A DNA stretch of 64,000 nt. Source: Leptospira wolffii serovar Khorat str. Khorat-H2. GTDB taxonomy: Bacteria; Spirochaetota; Leptospiria; Leptospirales; Leptospiraceae. A program made the position numbers and the translations under genes. Positions 27,374-37,617 of this stretch are shown here, one piece after another; the stretch's first letter is position 1; every line of letters begins with the position of its first letter. The stretch covers positions 310,001-374,000 of the forward strand of contig NZ_AKWX02000023.1 in NCBI RefSeq assembly GCF_000306115.2. The letters run 5' to 3'. The notes beneath the pieces were generated by a model that had not been told where the DNA came from, did not search any database, and was given only the letters and a program-made list of their open reading frames with translations.

Positions 27374-29368
27374 CTATATTTTAAATTTTTCCGTTATACT
27401 TCTGAGAACTTCCGCGGTCGAAGCGAGGTTTTGGGCGGAGGAAGACATTTCTTCGGATCCGGAAGCGGTATTCAGCGTATGCTCGTTGATCTGAGTGATG
27501 ACTTGCGCGATTTCTCTGACTGCCCTTTTCTGCTCGTCGGTTGCGAGTTTCACGGACTCTGCCTCTTTGCCGACTCGGTCCGATTGTTCGTCCACATCCC
27601 GGTTTACGGATTCCTGAGCCGAAGTGATTTCGTAAAGATGATTCATCGCCTCGCCCACCGAATCCACGTTCTTGATGATATTGTGTAGGATCTCTACGGA
27701 GGAACGTATTCCTTTCGCTCCCACATCCAATTCCGAGTTGTTCTTGTTGATCATCTCTCCGATCGATTTAATGGAGGACGCGGTCTTTACTGAGAGTTTG
27801 GATATCTCTTCGGCGACCACTGCAAATCCTTTTCCCGCCTCTCCGGCGCGAGCGGCTTCTATCGCGGCGTTCAGGGCGAGTAGTTGGGTCTGATCCGAGA
27901 TATCGTTGATGATTCCGATGATGGACTTCATCTCTCCGGATGAGGTTAGGATATTTTCTATCATCCCGCTCATTCCGTTCAAGGATTCTTCTCCCTTTTT
28001 TGCCTCGAAAGATATGGATTTCGCGATGCCTAGGGTATTCTGTATTTCCGCACCGATCTTTCTTACGCCCGCGGAGAGTTCCTTGATTCTTGTATGGAAT
28101 TCCGTAATATTCGAATATTGGTTATCCGTCGTAGCGGAAATGCTTTCCATTCCGGCCGACATTTCTTCCACCGTCGCGGACATCTCTTCCGAGGAAGCCG
28201 CTGTGGACTGGGCTCCTGTGGCGAATCCTTGGGAGGAGGAGGTGAGCTCCTCCGCCGCCGAGGCCAATTCGAACGCGATCCTCTGGATGTCCTTCAGGGA
28301 GGTTCTTAAGCTTCCTATGAATAGATTCAAGTCCGCGCTCATGGATCCGATTTCGTCCCGGTAAACGACCTGGATATCGGATCTCAGATCTCCTTCCGCC
28401 ATCGATTGGAACAGGCGACTTGCGTTTTCCAAAGGGCCTAATCTCTTCTTGAGAAGAATGTAAAGTGCGAAGACGGAAAGCGCTACGGTTATCAAACCGG
28501 TAAGTCCGATGAATAGGAGTAGCTCGAATAATGTGCTGCGGATTTCGGACCTTGGTTGTATGACTATGACCGTCATTTTCCAATTATCCAAGCGGGCGAC
28601 GGTCGAAAAACGGTCGGCTCCATGAAAGGTGAACTCGAAGATCTCTCCGGTTTGGAGCTGCATCATTTTTTGGCCATAGGGTTCCTTCGCTACGTCCAGG
28701 TTCAAAATCATTTCCTTTTTAGGATGTGCGATGACTACTCCGTTTTGACTCATTAAGGAAATATAGCCTTGCTCTCCTACTTTTATCTTATTGGTGATTT
28801 TCTCCGAGACTATATCGAAAGAGAGGGCTATATTCAATGCTCCGACGATTCGATTCCCGTCCTTGATCGGAACGGATAATACAGCCACAGGCAAGCCCGT
28901 GATCGGGGATTTTTGGGGAGTGCCGAGTAAGATCTTTCCTTCCCGGACGGCGTCGATATTTTCCTTGAGACGATCGTCTTCCACTTTGTAACCCAAGGAT
29001 TTTCCGTCCAGACTATCCGCTAGAATCTGCATTTCGCCTTCCAGCGGCAGAATGAAAACGTTCTCATAGATTCCGTAACGGATAAACATCTCTTTTAGGT
29101 AATCGTTCGCTATCGGTCTTCGTGTGCGTACGGTTTGTAAGACGCGCTCATCCTCGGCGATCGTCTTTGCCACGTTAGCGTGCGATTCCAGGAAAGAGTC
29201 GACCTCCTGGGCCACCACCGCCGAAACATTCCTCATTTGGGATAGATAATTCTCGGTTATTCGCTGTTGGCCGAAATAATATGCCGTTCCCGAGATCAAC
29301 AGAGTCAGAGTGGCGAGTATAGCGACTCCGGATGCTAAGAGTATGAACTTAAGGCTGCTTTTTTGCAT
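27374..29368 (-). CDS. methyl-accepting chemotaxis protein (Cache sensor), paralog
   Basis: 664 aa from the ATG at 29368 ([14 protein letters not shown]), which aligns with the start of its downstream paralog; an upstream in-frame start at 29446 would add 26 polar residues and is disfavoured. Same architecture: TM1, periplasmic dCache sensor, TM2 near 285, HAMP, signalling domain with [14 protein letters not shown] and [16 protein letters not shown]. The cytoplasmic halves are nearly identical, while the periplasmic halves differ, which implies gene duplication with sensor divergence. The pair is likely co-transcribed. Confidence 0.92.
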   Translation of the reverse strand: MQKSSLKFILLASGVAILATLTLLISGTAYYFGQQRITENYLSQMRNVSAVVAQEVDSFLESHANVAKTIAEDERVLQTVRTRRPIANDYLKEMFIRYGIYENVFILPLEGEMQILADSLDGKSLGYKVEDDRLKENIDAVREGKILLGTPQKSPITGLPVAVLSVPIKDGNRIVGALNIALSFDIVSEKITNKIKVGEQGYISLMSQNGVVIAHPKKEMILNLDVAKEPYGQKMMQLQTGEIFEFTFHGADRFSTVARLDNWKMTVIVIQPRSEIRSTLFELLLFIGLTGLITVALSVFALYILLKKRLGPLENASRLFQSMAEGDLRSDIQVVYRDEIGSMSADLNLFIGSLRTSLKDIQRIAFELASAAEELTSSSQGFATGAQSTAASSEEMSATVEEMSAGMESISATTDNQYSNITEFHTRIKELSAGVRKIGAEIQNTLGIAKSISFEAKKGEESLNGMSGMIENILTSSGEMKSIIGIINDISDQTQLLALNAAIEAARAGEAGKGFAVVAEEISKLSVKTASSIKSIGEMINKNNSELDVGAKGIRSSVEILHNIIKNVDSVGEAMNHLYEITSAQESVNRDVDEQSDRVGKEAESVKLATDEQKRAVREIAQVITQINEHTLNTASGSEEMSSSAQNLASTAEVLRSITEKFKI

Positions 29369-29795
29369 AACGTTCCAATTAAGGCTCGAAACCGAGTGCC
29401 TTACGTCCTTTTCGACGAGTATTTTTGAACAAACTAAGCAAACCACATTCTCGTCGAAATCGAAATCGGTCGAAAATGATTCTGCTCACTAACGGAAATT
29501 TATTTTGAACGAAGAATATGGAAACGGCCATCTTCGTATCGAGGCGGTCATTTTAGCCGAATTCTCCCTTGAGTCAAGATCTTTCCCCGCCAAGGCAGTA
29601 CAACGCATTATGTGGGAACTCCGACAAAATAGGATACGACTTTCGGTATAGGTTGCGACGGGGCGTTCGTTCGGATTCGGAGAGATTAAGATTCGATTCG
29701 AATCTTTTTCCCGACTTATAAAATATGAGGCGAAACGGTGTCGGTTTCCTATACGTCTTCGTTTCCTGTTTGCCTTCTGGGCGCTAAGCTAGATC
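29369..29795. other. divergent intergenic region between chemoreceptor and rsmH
   Basis: About 427 bases without a supported gene on either strand. It must contain the promoters of the chemoreceptor pair and of the cell-wall cluster, though none is clear by eye. It carries one copy of a 13-nt sequence (29610–29622) repeated at 32608–32620. No mraZ is present here. Confidence 0.55.
29610..29622 (+). repeat. 13-nt short repeat, copy 1
   Basis: ATGTGGGAACTCC, identical to 32608–32620. Both copies lie in non-coding DNA of the same cell-wall gene region. GTGGGAACTCC-like words are, from memory, common in Leptospira intergenic DNA. Confidence 0.5.
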
Positions 29796-30758
29796 TTGGA
29801 AGACGAGTTGGAACCTGTCCATTATTCCGTATTATATAGAGAGATCTTATCCTTCTTCCTCTCCGCTTTGGATAAAGATCAAGAGTGGCTTTTTCTGGAC
29901 GGCACGGCAGGAGAAGGAGGACATAGCCTTCTTCTTTTGGAACAGTTTCCGAATTCGAACCTGATTCTTCTGGATAGGGACTCGGTCATGCTTTCTCGGG
30001 CCAAGGCGAGAATCTCGAAATATTCTTCCAGAGTTATTCCCATAGAAGCTAATTTTTCGGATGTGGATCCTGAGTTCCTACGCGAGCACGGGATAGATTC
30101 GCCTCCGAACGGTATTCTACTCGATTTAGGCATCTCTACTTTTCATCTCTTGCATGCCGGGAGAGGATTCAGCTTTCGAGAAAACGAGCCCTTAGATATG
30201 AGGCTCTCTTCGTCCGGAGGAATTTCCGCGGAAGACGTGGTGAACACTTATCCGGAAAAGGCTTTAAGCAAAATCTTTTACGAATACGGAGAGGAGCGTT
30301 GGACCAAGAAAATCGTGGAAGCGATCTTGGAACGAAGAAGGCATTCTCGTATCGGATACTCAGGCGATCTGGCGCAATTGGTTTCACGGGTGATTCCCAG
30401 AAAGTTTTGGCCGCCGGGCCGTCATCCGGCTACCCGAGTTTTCCAGGCGCTTAGAATCGAAGTGAACCAGGAGCTCCTACATATCGAAGTAGGAGTGAAA
30501 AAACTTTTGGAGTCACTGGCACCCGGCGGTTTATTCCAAGTGATTTCCTTTCATTCTTTAGAAGATCGGATTGTAAAGAATCTCTTCCGAGACTATGCAC
30601 GTAGCGGTCAGGCGAAACTTCTTACTAAAAAGCCGGTACTTCCCGGAGAAGAGGAAACGAAAGAAAATCCCGCCTCTCGGTCCGCAAAATTGAGAGTTAT
30701 ATTAAAGGGAAGTCCCTCCGATACTAATAATGAAGAAGAGGAGGAGGAAGAAGAATGA
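29796..30758 (+). CDS. rsmH: 16S rRNA m4C1402 methyltransferase RsmH
   Basis: 320 aa. Methylates N4 of C1402 in 16S rRNA using S-adenosylmethionine. Motifs: [10 protein letters not shown] at the start, [12 protein letters not shown] (SAM loop), [25 protein letters not shown] and [13 protein letters not shown]. The start is TTG at 29796, with a poor ribosome site. The C-terminus ends in eight consecutive glutamates encoded by GAA/GAG codons; these codons also form the purine-rich ribosome site of ftsL, whose ATG overlaps the rsmH stop (ATGA). First gene of the cell-wall cluster; mraZ, which commonly precedes it, is absent. Confidence 0.95.
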   Translation: MEDELEPVHYSVLYREILSFFLSALDKDQEWLFLDGTAGEGGHSLLLLEQFPNSNLILLDRDSVMLSRAKARISKYSSRVIPIEANFSDVDPEFLREHGIDSPPNGILLDLGISTFHLLHAGRGFSFRENEPLDMRLSSSGGISAEDVVNTYPEKALSKIFYEYGEERWTKKIVEAILERRRHSRIGYSGDLAQLVSRVIPRKFWPPGRHPATRVFQALRIEVNQELLHIEVGVKKLLESLAPGGLFQVISFHSLEDRIVKNLFRDYARSGQAKLLTKKPVLPGEEETKENPASRSAKLRVILKGSPSDTNNEEEEEEEE

Positions 30759-31114
30759 GCAAGTTCTCTGCTTTTTTAGAGCTTCGCGTTTGGTCCGATC
30801 TGAGATTCCAATTGAATACATTCGGCTGGATACTTCTTCCTTTCTGTTTGGCCCTTCTTTTCGTTTGGCAGAATGTTCAAATCGCTAGACTGAATCGTGA
30901 AATCTCCATAACTTCCCAGGAGAAGGAAAAGCTTCTAAAGAAGAACGACGACTTGAAAATCGGAATGGCCACTTATACTTCCGCACGTCGCATCGAAGCC
31001 TTGTATAGAAAAACGTATCATTATCTTCCTATAACCGTCGGAGACAGAATCATTACCGTCACACTTCCTCCGGAAAGAAACGAGGCAGAATTTGAAACTG
31101 TCCAAGCTCCTTGA
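30755..31114 (+). CDS. ftsL: FtsL-like division protein
   Basis: 119 aa. Short cytoplasmic N-terminus, one transmembrane helix (about 25–43, [16 protein letters not shown]), then a periplasmic coiled coil (about 45–80, [20 protein letters not shown]). This layout and the position between rsmH and the mur genes match FtsL, which with FtsB and FtsQ activates the septal peptidoglycan synthase. Sequence is poorly conserved in this family, so the call rests on layout and place. It overlaps rsmH by 4 nt and murE by 23 nt. Confidence 0.8.
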   Translation: MSKFSAFLELRVWSDLRFQLNTFGWILLPFCLALLFVWQNVQIARLNREISITSQEKEKLLKKNDDLKIGMATYTSARRIEALYRKTYHYLPITVGDRIITVTLPPERNEAEFETVQAP

Positions 31115-32588
31115 GCGCTTTCCGGAGATTCGATTAGAGTCCGGAAAAGAAGCCCTAGATCAGGAAGTGGAGTTCGTTAGGACCGATTCCCGTAAGACGG
31201 GTCTCAGGGATATATTCTGCATTCCTAATTCGTTAGGGGAAAAAAGCCTCGCATACGCGGAGAGTTCCGAAGCGGGATTCCTTCTATTCGCTTCCGTTCA
31301 TAATCCGGGAAGTATCCGAAACAAAATCATTCTTAAATCCGATTCGGATCCGGAAACTCTCGCCGGACCCATCGCTTCCTTCTTACTGGGAGATCCTTCG
31401 GAAAGATTGAAAGTGATAGGTGTGACCGGTACGAACGGCAAGACTTCCCTGACTCATATTCTTTCTTTTCTAGGAGAGAAGCAGGGAAAATCCTGCGGTC
31501 TCATCGGCACAATAGGCGTGAAGTTCGGAAGTAAGTTAGTCGACACCGGATATACCACTCCGGATCCGAGCAGCCTCCAGGAAATTCTGAAGGAAATGGC
31601 GGATTCCGGGATTGAATACGTCTTTATGGAAGCGAGTTCCCACGGATTGAAATTGGGAAGAACCAACGGAATCCGTTTCCGGGCAGGCATATTTTCCAAT
31701 CTTACCCAAGACCATCTTGATTTTCATCCCGATATGCAGGATTACCTTCGAAGCAAGGGTCTTTTGTTTAAAGCATTGCAAGGGAGTTCCGGAAATTTCG
31801 GAGTCTTGGATTCCGAAGCGCCCGGGGGAAAAGAGATGTCGGAACTAGTCCATTCTTTCGGAAAAAATCTCCCCGTCTTCGAATTGGGGCCGGATCGGAT
31901 CCGCATAGAGAATCCCGTTTTCACTTTGGAAAGTACAGAGTATGATATTCATCTTCCAGAAAATTGGGGAGGAGTCGTTAAAGTTCGAACCAACCTTTTG
32001 GGAGGCTTTAATGTTAGAAACACGGCTCTTGCTTTTGTGACCGGTTTGGGATTGGGATGGAAGAAGGAAAATCTACTCGCCGCCTTGCAGCATGTGCCTC
32101 AGATTCCCGGGAGATTCCAGATTCATTATAGCCCGGATCGTTCCCGGATGGCTGTCGTAGATTATGCTCATACTCCCGACGCGTTGGAGAATATTCTTAA
32201 GAGTATCCGAGAATCCCGACCAAAGGAGCTCATCGCTCTTTTCGGATGTGGAGGGGATAGGGATAAGACCAAGCGTCCTAAAATGGGAAGGATCGCCCAG
32301 GATCTTGCGGATAAAGTCATTCTTACTTCCGATAATCCTAGAACGGAAGAGCCGGAATCCATTTTGGACGATATCCAAAGAGGCTTCACGAACGATTACA
32401 ATCCTATGTATAGGGACGCGGATCGGGCAGAGGCGATTCGTTACGGAATTTCGAATTTACCTGCGGGTGGCTGTCTACTCGTGGCGGGAAAGGGACACGA
32501 GGATTACCAGATCATCGGAAAAGAAAAACGCCATTTCGACGATGGAGAGGAAATAGAAAAGGCTTTTAGGCTCTTTTACTCGGGTTGA
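31092..32588 (+). CDS. murE: UDP-MurNAc-tripeptide synthetase MurE
   Basis: 498 aa. Adds the third amino acid to UDP-MurNAc-L-Ala-D-Glu. ATP loop VTGTNGKTSLTH (about 113–124), carbamylated-Lys region and the DNPRTEEP motif (about 417–424), which marks meso-diaminopimelate specificity. Begins with TTG at 31092, with GAGG 6 nt upstream inside ftsL, and overlaps ftsL by 23 nt. No ftsI gene stands between ftsL and murE, where most bacteria have it. A 130-nt gap with a short repeat separates it from mraY. Confidence 0.95.
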   Translation: MKLSKLLERFPEIRLESGKEALDQEVEFVRTDSRKTGLRDIFCIPNSLGEKSLAYAESSEAGFLLFASVHNPGSIRNKIILKSDSDPETLAGPIASFLLGDPSERLKVIGVTGTNGKTSLTHILSFLGEKQGKSCGLIGTIGVKFGSKLVDTGYTTPDPSSLQEILKEMADSGIEYVFMEASSHGLKLGRTNGIRFRAGIFSNLTQDHLDFHPDMQDYLRSKGLLFKALQGSSGNFGVLDSEAPGGKEMSELVHSFGKNLPVFELGPDRIRIENPVFTLESTEYDIHLPENWGGVVKVRTNLLGGFNVRNTALAFVTGLGLGWKKENLLAALQHVPQIPGRFQIHYSPDRSRMAVVDYAHTPDALENILKSIRESRPKELIALFGCGGDRDKTKRPKMGRIAQDLADKVILTSDNPRTEEPESILDDIQRGFTNDYNPMYRDADRAEAIRYGISNLPAGGCLLVAGKGHEDYQIIGKEKRHFDDGEEIEKAFRLFYSG

Positions 32589-32607
32589 ATCCTCGCCCGA
32601 AAAAGGA

Positions 32608-32620
32608 TGTGGGAACTCCT
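32608..32620 (+). repeat. 13-nt short repeat, copy 2
   Basis: ATGTGGGAACTCC, identical to 29610–29622, in the gap between murE and mraY. Its orientation matches copy 1. Confidence 0.5.
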
Positions 32621-32719
32621 TTCTTTCACCGATAGATGTTATGGACGTCCGGTTGGGATTCGGTTTTTTTCCGTTTACGGAAACCGGAACCGGGCCAATT
32701 TGACTTCAGACTTTTCGAT

Positions 32720-33832
32720 ATGTTCTATTTCATCTACGAGCATTTTTTCCAAGAATTGGATTCTCTACGAATCTTCAGCTATGTAACCGTCCGCGCCTTG
32801 ATGGCGGGTTTGACCTCCATGTTTCTGACGTTTTGGTTGGGAGAGAGGGTAATCTCCTTCCTACACGGGCTGAAATTTCGGGAAAGCGTAAGAGACGACG
32901 GGCCTAAATCTCATAGCGCTAAGTCGGGAACTCCGACCATGGGCGGATTAATGATCGTCGGATCACTGATTATTTCGGTGGCCCTTTGGGGAAATTTAAA
33001 GAACCTGAATATTCTCCTTCTTTTGGCATGCGCCGTTTCTTTTTCCGTTCTGGGTTTCATAGACGATTATATGAAATCCGTAAAGAAGATCAAGGGCGGT
33101 ATGCGGGCTAGAACGAAATTCGTGGCTTCCGTAGTATTGGCCGCCTTATTCTGCTGCATATTCCTATTCTATACGGGAGAGGCACCCGCGGAGTCCTCCG
33201 GCAAGATCCTATTTCATCTGACGGATCTCTTCCTGCCTTTCGTCAAAGGCCCGGTTCTCGCTCTGGGTTTGTTCGCCATTCCGTTTTCTATTATTGTAAT
33301 ATTAGGCTCTTCTCATGGAGTCAACTTAACCGACGGTCTCGACGGATTGGCCGGAGGCACGGCCGGGATAGTGGTTGGGACCTTGAGTCTGATCGCATAC
33401 GTTTCCGGAACTCCGGTTGCCGCTAATTATCTGAATATCCCTTATCTTCCTCACGCGCACGAATACAGCGTTTTTCTTTCGGCTCTTACCGGAGCTCTGA
33501 TCGGGTTCCTCTGGTTCAATAGCCATCCCGCTCAGATTTTCATGGGCGACACAGGATCCTTATTTTTAGGGGCTACGATCGGTCTGACTTGCGTAATGTT
33601 GAAGAAAGAGATCCTCCTAGTGATTTTGGGGGGAATTTTCGTCGCGGAGTCCCTTTCCGTGATTTTGCAAGTGGGATCCTTTAAGCTGACCCAGAAAAGA
33701 ATTTTCCGTATGGCGCCGTTACATCACCATTTCGAATTGGGCGGAGTTCCCGAGACAAAGGTGGTAATCCGTTTTTGGATCGCCGCAATCATTCTCGCGA
33801 TCGTTTCGCTTTCTAGTTTGAAAATTCAATGA
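32720..33832 (+). CDS. mraY: phospho-MurNAc-pentapeptide transferase MraY
   Basis: 370 aa, ten transmembrane helices. Transfers phospho-MurNAc-pentapeptide to undecaprenyl phosphate, forming lipid I. Motifs: [18 protein letters not shown] (split across loop 1), LGFIDDYMK with catalytic aspartates, [21 protein letters not shown] and PLHHHFE. The ATG at 32720 is preferred since its product lines up from residue 1 with known MraY proteins; an in-frame ATG at 32636 would add 28 residues not seen in the family, and neither has a good ribosome site. ftsW overlaps by 4 nt. Confidence 0.93.
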   Translation: MFYFIYEHFFQELDSLRIFSYVTVRALMAGLTSMFLTFWLGERVISFLHGLKFRESVRDDGPKSHSAKSGTPTMGGLMIVGSLIISVALWGNLKNLNILLLLACAVSFSVLGFIDDYMKSVKKIKGGMRARTKFVASVVLAALFCCIFLFYTGEAPAESSGKILFHLTDLFLPFVKGPVLALGLFAIPFSIIVILGSSHGVNLTDGLDGLAGGTAGIVVGTLSLIAYVSGTPVAANYLNIPYLPHAHEYSVFLSALTGALIGFLWFNSHPAQIFMGDTGSLFLGATIGLTCVMLKKEILLVILGGIFVAESLSVILQVGSFKLTQKRIFRMAPLHHHFELGGVPETKVVIRFWIAAIILAIVSLSSLKIQ

Positions 33833-34980
33833 AGGCCCTCGGTAGAAGGATAAGGGATTTTTGGGAATCTAAGAACTATCCGTTCGATTTACCCCTCATA
33901 TCCGCGATTTTCTTTCTACTGTTATTCGGGATTTGCGTGATGTATTCCAGTTCCTCCATTACCGCATGGAGGGACTTCGAGGACTCTGAATACTTCCTAA
34001 AGAAGCAATTGATTTGGGCCTCCATAGGCCTTGTAGTATTTCTTATTTTTGCCAACTTTCCTTACGGAAAATTGGAAAGATTCGCGTTAGCCGGAATCAT
34101 CATCAGTATTCTACTTCTGATTTTGGTCTTTATTCCCGGAATCGGAAAGTCAGTGGGGACGTATTACGGTAGGAACTTTCATCGTTGGATCGGTATCGGC
34201 CCTTATCAATTACAACCATCCGAGATCGCCAAATTGGCGGTCGTAATTTATCTTTCCGCGTTAGTCACTAAGCTTAAATCCAAGGAAAATCGGGAGCCGA
34301 AGAAATTCATCGTTCCCGGAGTGATCTTACTCTCCGTTCTCGTTTTGATTCTGGCGGAGCCCGCTTTCGGAACCACTATGGAGATTCTTTTCGTAGTCCT
34401 TGGTTTCGTCTTTCTATTCGGCTTTCCGATTCGCAATCTTCTCCTCGTAGGATTGGTATCCTTGCCTCTCGCTTATCTATTGGTCAGCCAGGTCGGCTAT
34501 AGAAGGAAAAGGATGGAGGTTTGGTTGGATCCTTATCGGTTTCGTTACGATGAGGGACACCAATTGGTCACCTCTTTTCGAGCCTTTCTGGACGGCGGAT
34601 GGTTCGGAAATAAATTAGCTAGCGGTTACGCTCACAGATATCTCACCTATAGCCACACGGACTTCGTTCTTGCTACGTTCGTGGAGGATTTCGGATTCGT
34701 GGGGTTTCTATTCTTCTTCGTTTTGGTCCTACTTTTATTATCTAGAGCCTATTTCTTACTCAAGAAGGTCCAGGATCCTTTCGGTTTCTATTTGGGGGCG
34801 GGGCTTCTCTTTATCACCGGGACTCAGTTCGTAATCAATAGCTATGTAGTGACCGGTTTGTTTCCGATTACCGGGATCAGTCTACCTTTCATGAGTTACG
34901 GAGGGTCCTCCTTACTCGTGGTCTTGGCCTCATTTGGAATTCTTGTCAATATAACGAGAAAAGAAAATATAGGCGTATGA
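33829..34980 (+). CDS. ftsW: FtsW/SEDS peptidoglycan glycosyltransferase
   Basis: 383 aa, ten predicted transmembrane helices, SEDS family. Polymerises lipid II at the septum together with a class B penicillin-binding protein. Signature stretch includes [24 protein letters not shown] (with the catalytic-region Asp position replaced by Glu, AEP rather than the usual QPD), and the late [20 protein letters not shown]. Position between mraY and murG says FtsW rather than RodA. It overlaps both neighbours by 4 nt. murD, often found immediately upstream, is missing. Confidence 0.92.
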   Translation: MKALGRRIRDFWESKNYPFDLPLISAIFFLLLFGICVMYSSSSITAWRDFEDSEYFLKKQLIWASIGLVVFLIFANFPYGKLERFALAGIIISILLLILVFIPGIGKSVGTYYGRNFHRWIGIGPYQLQPSEIAKLAVVIYLSALVTKLKSKENREPKKFIVPGVILLSVLVLILAEPAFGTTMEILFVVLGFVFLFGFPIRNLLLVGLVSLPLAYLLVSQVGYRRKRMEVWLDPYRFRYDEGHQLVTSFRAFLDGGWFGNKLASGYAHRYLTYSHTDFVLATFVEDFGFVGFLFFFVLVLLLLSRAYFLLKKVQDPFGFYLGAGLLFITGTQFVINSYVVTGLFPITGISLPFMSYGGSSLLVVLASFGILVNITRKENIGV

Positions 34981-36053
34981 AATCCGTTTTAATCGCAGCG
35001 GGAGGGACCGGAGGGCATATCTCCCCGGGAGTGGCCCTCGCGGAGAATCTTGTAGGAAGATTGGACTCTTTGGGCGTAGATAAGGTAGTCCTGCATTCGC
35101 TGATCCGAAATAAGGATAATCCGGATTTAAAGCAGGCTCCCTGCGAAGTGGTTTGGCATAATATCCCGCCTTTATCCGGGAACCTTATTTTATTACCTTT
35201 TCGTTATGTATTTCAGCTGATACGCTCCTGGATGTCATTTTCGAGATTGAACGTGGATGCGGTGATCGGAATGGGAGGATACTCCAGCGTGCCCGCGATC
35301 CTCTACGCCGTATTCTTCCGGAAGAAACTATATCTTTGCGAGCAGAATTGCATTCCGGGAAAGGTGAATCGGATCTTTTTTAAGTTCGCCGATAAGGTGG
35401 CTTTCAGCTTTCCTCCCAAGGACCCGAAAGTTTCCGCCCAATGGGAGATATTGGGAAATCCGCTTAGAAGTAAAACGGTTCCTAAGCTTGCGTTGAAATT
35501 CAGCGATAAATGGGATCCCAAAAAGAAAAAACAATTTAACGTTTTGGTTATGGGAGGCTCCCAGGGAGCGCGCCAGATCAATAATATGGTCGTGAATCTC
35601 ATGAAACACGAGGTGATACAGGAAAGATTCCGCTTTAGGATGCTTACCGGGACTGCCTTATATGACGAGGTTTCGAAAAAGACCAAGGACGCGGACCTGA
35701 TCTCCTATTCGGACAATATGGCCGAGCATTACGAATGGGCGAATCTAGTGATAGCGCGTTCCGGTTCCGGAGTGCTTTCCGAATGCGCTGCCTACGCTCT
35801 TCCGATGGTTCTGATCCCTTTCCCATTCGCCAAGGACGACCATCAAACGGCCAATGCCAAATATATGGAAGCGAACGGAGCCGCCGCAACCCTAGAGCAG
35901 AGGGACGAGGACGAGAGTAAACTCTTCCGTATTCTGAGCGATTTTGCGGAAAAGCCGGAGATTCTAAACGAAATGTCCATTAAATCTTTGGAATGTTCCC
36001 ACGTGGAAGCCGCACGCGATACGATCGGTTTCTTTTTCGAGAGCCAGGCCTAA
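34977..36053 (+). CDS. murG: lipid II synthase MurG
   Basis: 358 aa GT28 enzyme. Adds GlcNAc to lipid I at the cytoplasmic face of the membrane. [17 protein letters not shown] near residue 7, [35 protein letters not shown] and [20 protein letters not shown] are all typical. Start ATG overlaps the ftsW stop by 4 nt; stop TAA overlaps the murC start (TAATG). The N-terminal region has a somewhat longer insert ([13 protein letters not shown]) that may touch the membrane. Confidence 0.95.
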   Translation: MKSVLIAAGGTGGHISPGVALAENLVGRLDSLGVDKVVLHSLIRNKDNPDLKQAPCEVVWHNIPPLSGNLILLPFRYVFQLIRSWMSFSRLNVDAVIGMGGYSSVPAILYAVFFRKKLYLCEQNCIPGKVNRIFFKFADKVAFSFPPKDPKVSAQWEILGNPLRSKTVPKLALKFSDKWDPKKKKQFNVLVMGGSQGARQINNMVVNLMKHEVIQERFRFRMLTGTALYDEVSKKTKDADLISYSDNMAEHYEWANLVIARSGSGVLSECAAYALPMVLIPFPFAKDDHQTANAKYMEANGAAATLEQRDEDESKLFRILSDFAEKPEILNEMSIKSLECSHVEAARDTIGFFFESQA

Positions 36054-37474
36054 TGGGGGAAACCGCTTCTCCCATGAATTCCGAATTTTCTAAACCTTTC
36101 TTTCTGGGCATCGGAGGCTCCGGGATGTCCAGCCTTGCCCATATCCTTTTGGATGCAGGATTTTCCGTTTCCGGTTACGACGGAAAGGAAAGCCAAGCCG
36201 TTCGGGAGCTTCGGGACAAAGGAGCAAGAATCTACTCCTCGCTTTCCGAAATTCCGAAGGACGAATCCTACGACGCTGCGGTTTATTCTTCCGCTATTCG
36301 ATTGGATTCTCACCCTATTGCGGGTTTCTTTCGGGACAAGGGAGTCCGATTCTTTCACCGCTCGGACGTTTTGCATTCCTGTTTTTCGGAACTCAAATGC
36401 GTTTCCGTCGCAGGTTCTCACGGAAAGACGAGTACTACGGCAATGACCGCTTTTATCTTGGAAGAATTGGGATTTTCTCCCTCCGTCATGGTCGGAGGGG
36501 GAGTCGCTTTTTTGGACGGAATCGGTGGAAGATTCGGGAAGGGAAATGTCGCAGTATTCGAGTCGGACGAATCCGACGGGACATTCTTATCGCATCGTGC
36601 GCCGGTTCGAATTCTCACGAATATAGACGAGGATCATCTCGATTTTTATCATACGAGGGAGCGATTATTGGAAGCTTTCGCTCGGTATATTTCCTTAACC
36701 ACGGAGAGAATCGTCTTGGATTTGGACGATCCAGGGATTTGCGAATGCTTGGAAAGAGTCGAGGATAAGAGCAAAATTATAGGATTTACGGAGACCCGGG
36801 AGGCGGGCGCAGGTTCCCAAAAAAAAGAAACATTCGGAAAAGTTGATATTACTAACGTCGTTAGATACCGAATCGAATCCAGGCGATTATTTTTCGAAAT
36901 GGGAGATCGGGAATACTTTTTAACTTCCCGTTTTCCAGGAAGACATTACCTTACGAACTCTCTCGCAGCGGTGCTTACGGCCGCGACTTTGGGAGCGGAC
37001 CCCGCTGCGGCTGCGGAAGCCGTTTCTCGTTATACGGGCGTTAGGCGAAGGCTGGAATTTTTAGGAAGCAACGATGGAGTGGACGTTTACGACGATTACG
37101 GACATCATCCGACGGAGGTGAAGGCGGTTTTATCTTCTATCCGGGAACTTTCACAAGGGACGGGGAGAGCGGTGATCCTTTTCCAACCTCATAGATACAC
37201 AAGGACTAAGAATTTATTCCGGGAATTTGCATCTAGTCTCGATTACGGCGAGGTCGTTCTTCTTTTGCCTATTTATTCAGCAGGAGAGGACCCGATTCCG
37301 GGGGTTGATTCCGGTTTAATCGCGGAAGAAATGAAGAAAAGACCGATTTCTCTCTCCGGAAACCTGTCCTCGGATTTGAAGATTATGCAAGAAATTATTT
37401 CCAAAGGCGACGTTTTGGTGAGCCTCGGCGCTGGAAACGTAAGAGACTGGGCCTTGGAATATTTGAAGGCCTGA
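36053..37474 (+). CDS. murC: UDP-MurNAc–L-alanine ligase MurC
   Basis: 473 aa. Ligates L-Ala to UDP-MurNAc. Motifs: FLGIGGSGMSSLAHILL, VAGSHGKTSTTAM (ATP loop), FESDESDGTFL, TNIDEDHLDFY and YDDYGHHPTEVKA. The start is the ATG overlapping the murG stop; an ATG at 36074 (MNSEFSKP) is a possible alternative. Features such as GHHPTEV separate MurC from Mpl. Last gene of the cluster; murB, ddl, ftsQ, ftsA and ftsZ, which often follow, are absent here. Confidence 0.94.
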   Translation: MGETASPMNSEFSKPFFLGIGGSGMSSLAHILLDAGFSVSGYDGKESQAVRELRDKGARIYSSLSEIPKDESYDAAVYSSAIRLDSHPIAGFFRDKGVRFFHRSDVLHSCFSELKCVSVAGSHGKTSTTAMTAFILEELGFSPSVMVGGGVAFLDGIGGRFGKGNVAVFESDESDGTFLSHRAPVRILTNIDEDHLDFYHTRERLLEAFARYISLTTERIVLDLDDPGICECLERVEDKSKIIGFTETREAGAGSQKKETFGKVDITNVVRYRIESRRLFFEMGDREYFLTSRFPGRHYLTNSLAAVLTAATLGADPAAAAEAVSRYTGVRRRLEFLGSNDGVDVYDDYGHHPTEVKAVLSSIRELSQGTGRAVILFQPHRYTRTKNLFREFASSLDYGEVVLLLPIYSAGEDPIPGVDSGLIAEEMKKRPISLSGNLSSDLKIMQEIISKGDVLVSLGAGNVRDWALEYLKA

Positions 37475-37617
37475 AGATATTTTTTTCTTCAATTTTCCAT
37501 CGATTTCCGAACCGGAACAAAACTAGATCGATCGAATTATTGTGCATCAGAAAAAAATATTGGACTAAAGGTATAAAGCATCTATCCTGGACCTGAAAAG
37601 TTGAATCGATTTTTTTA

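Noticed and set aside
25862..28364. Several plus-strand frames of 60–152 codons opposite the chemoreceptor genes
   Set aside because: The repeated, similar frames mirror the conserved signalling domains of the two receptors; they are antisense shadows.
36050..36768. Overlapping frames within murC
   Set aside because: All conserved MurC motifs are in the annotated frame; the others show no family features.
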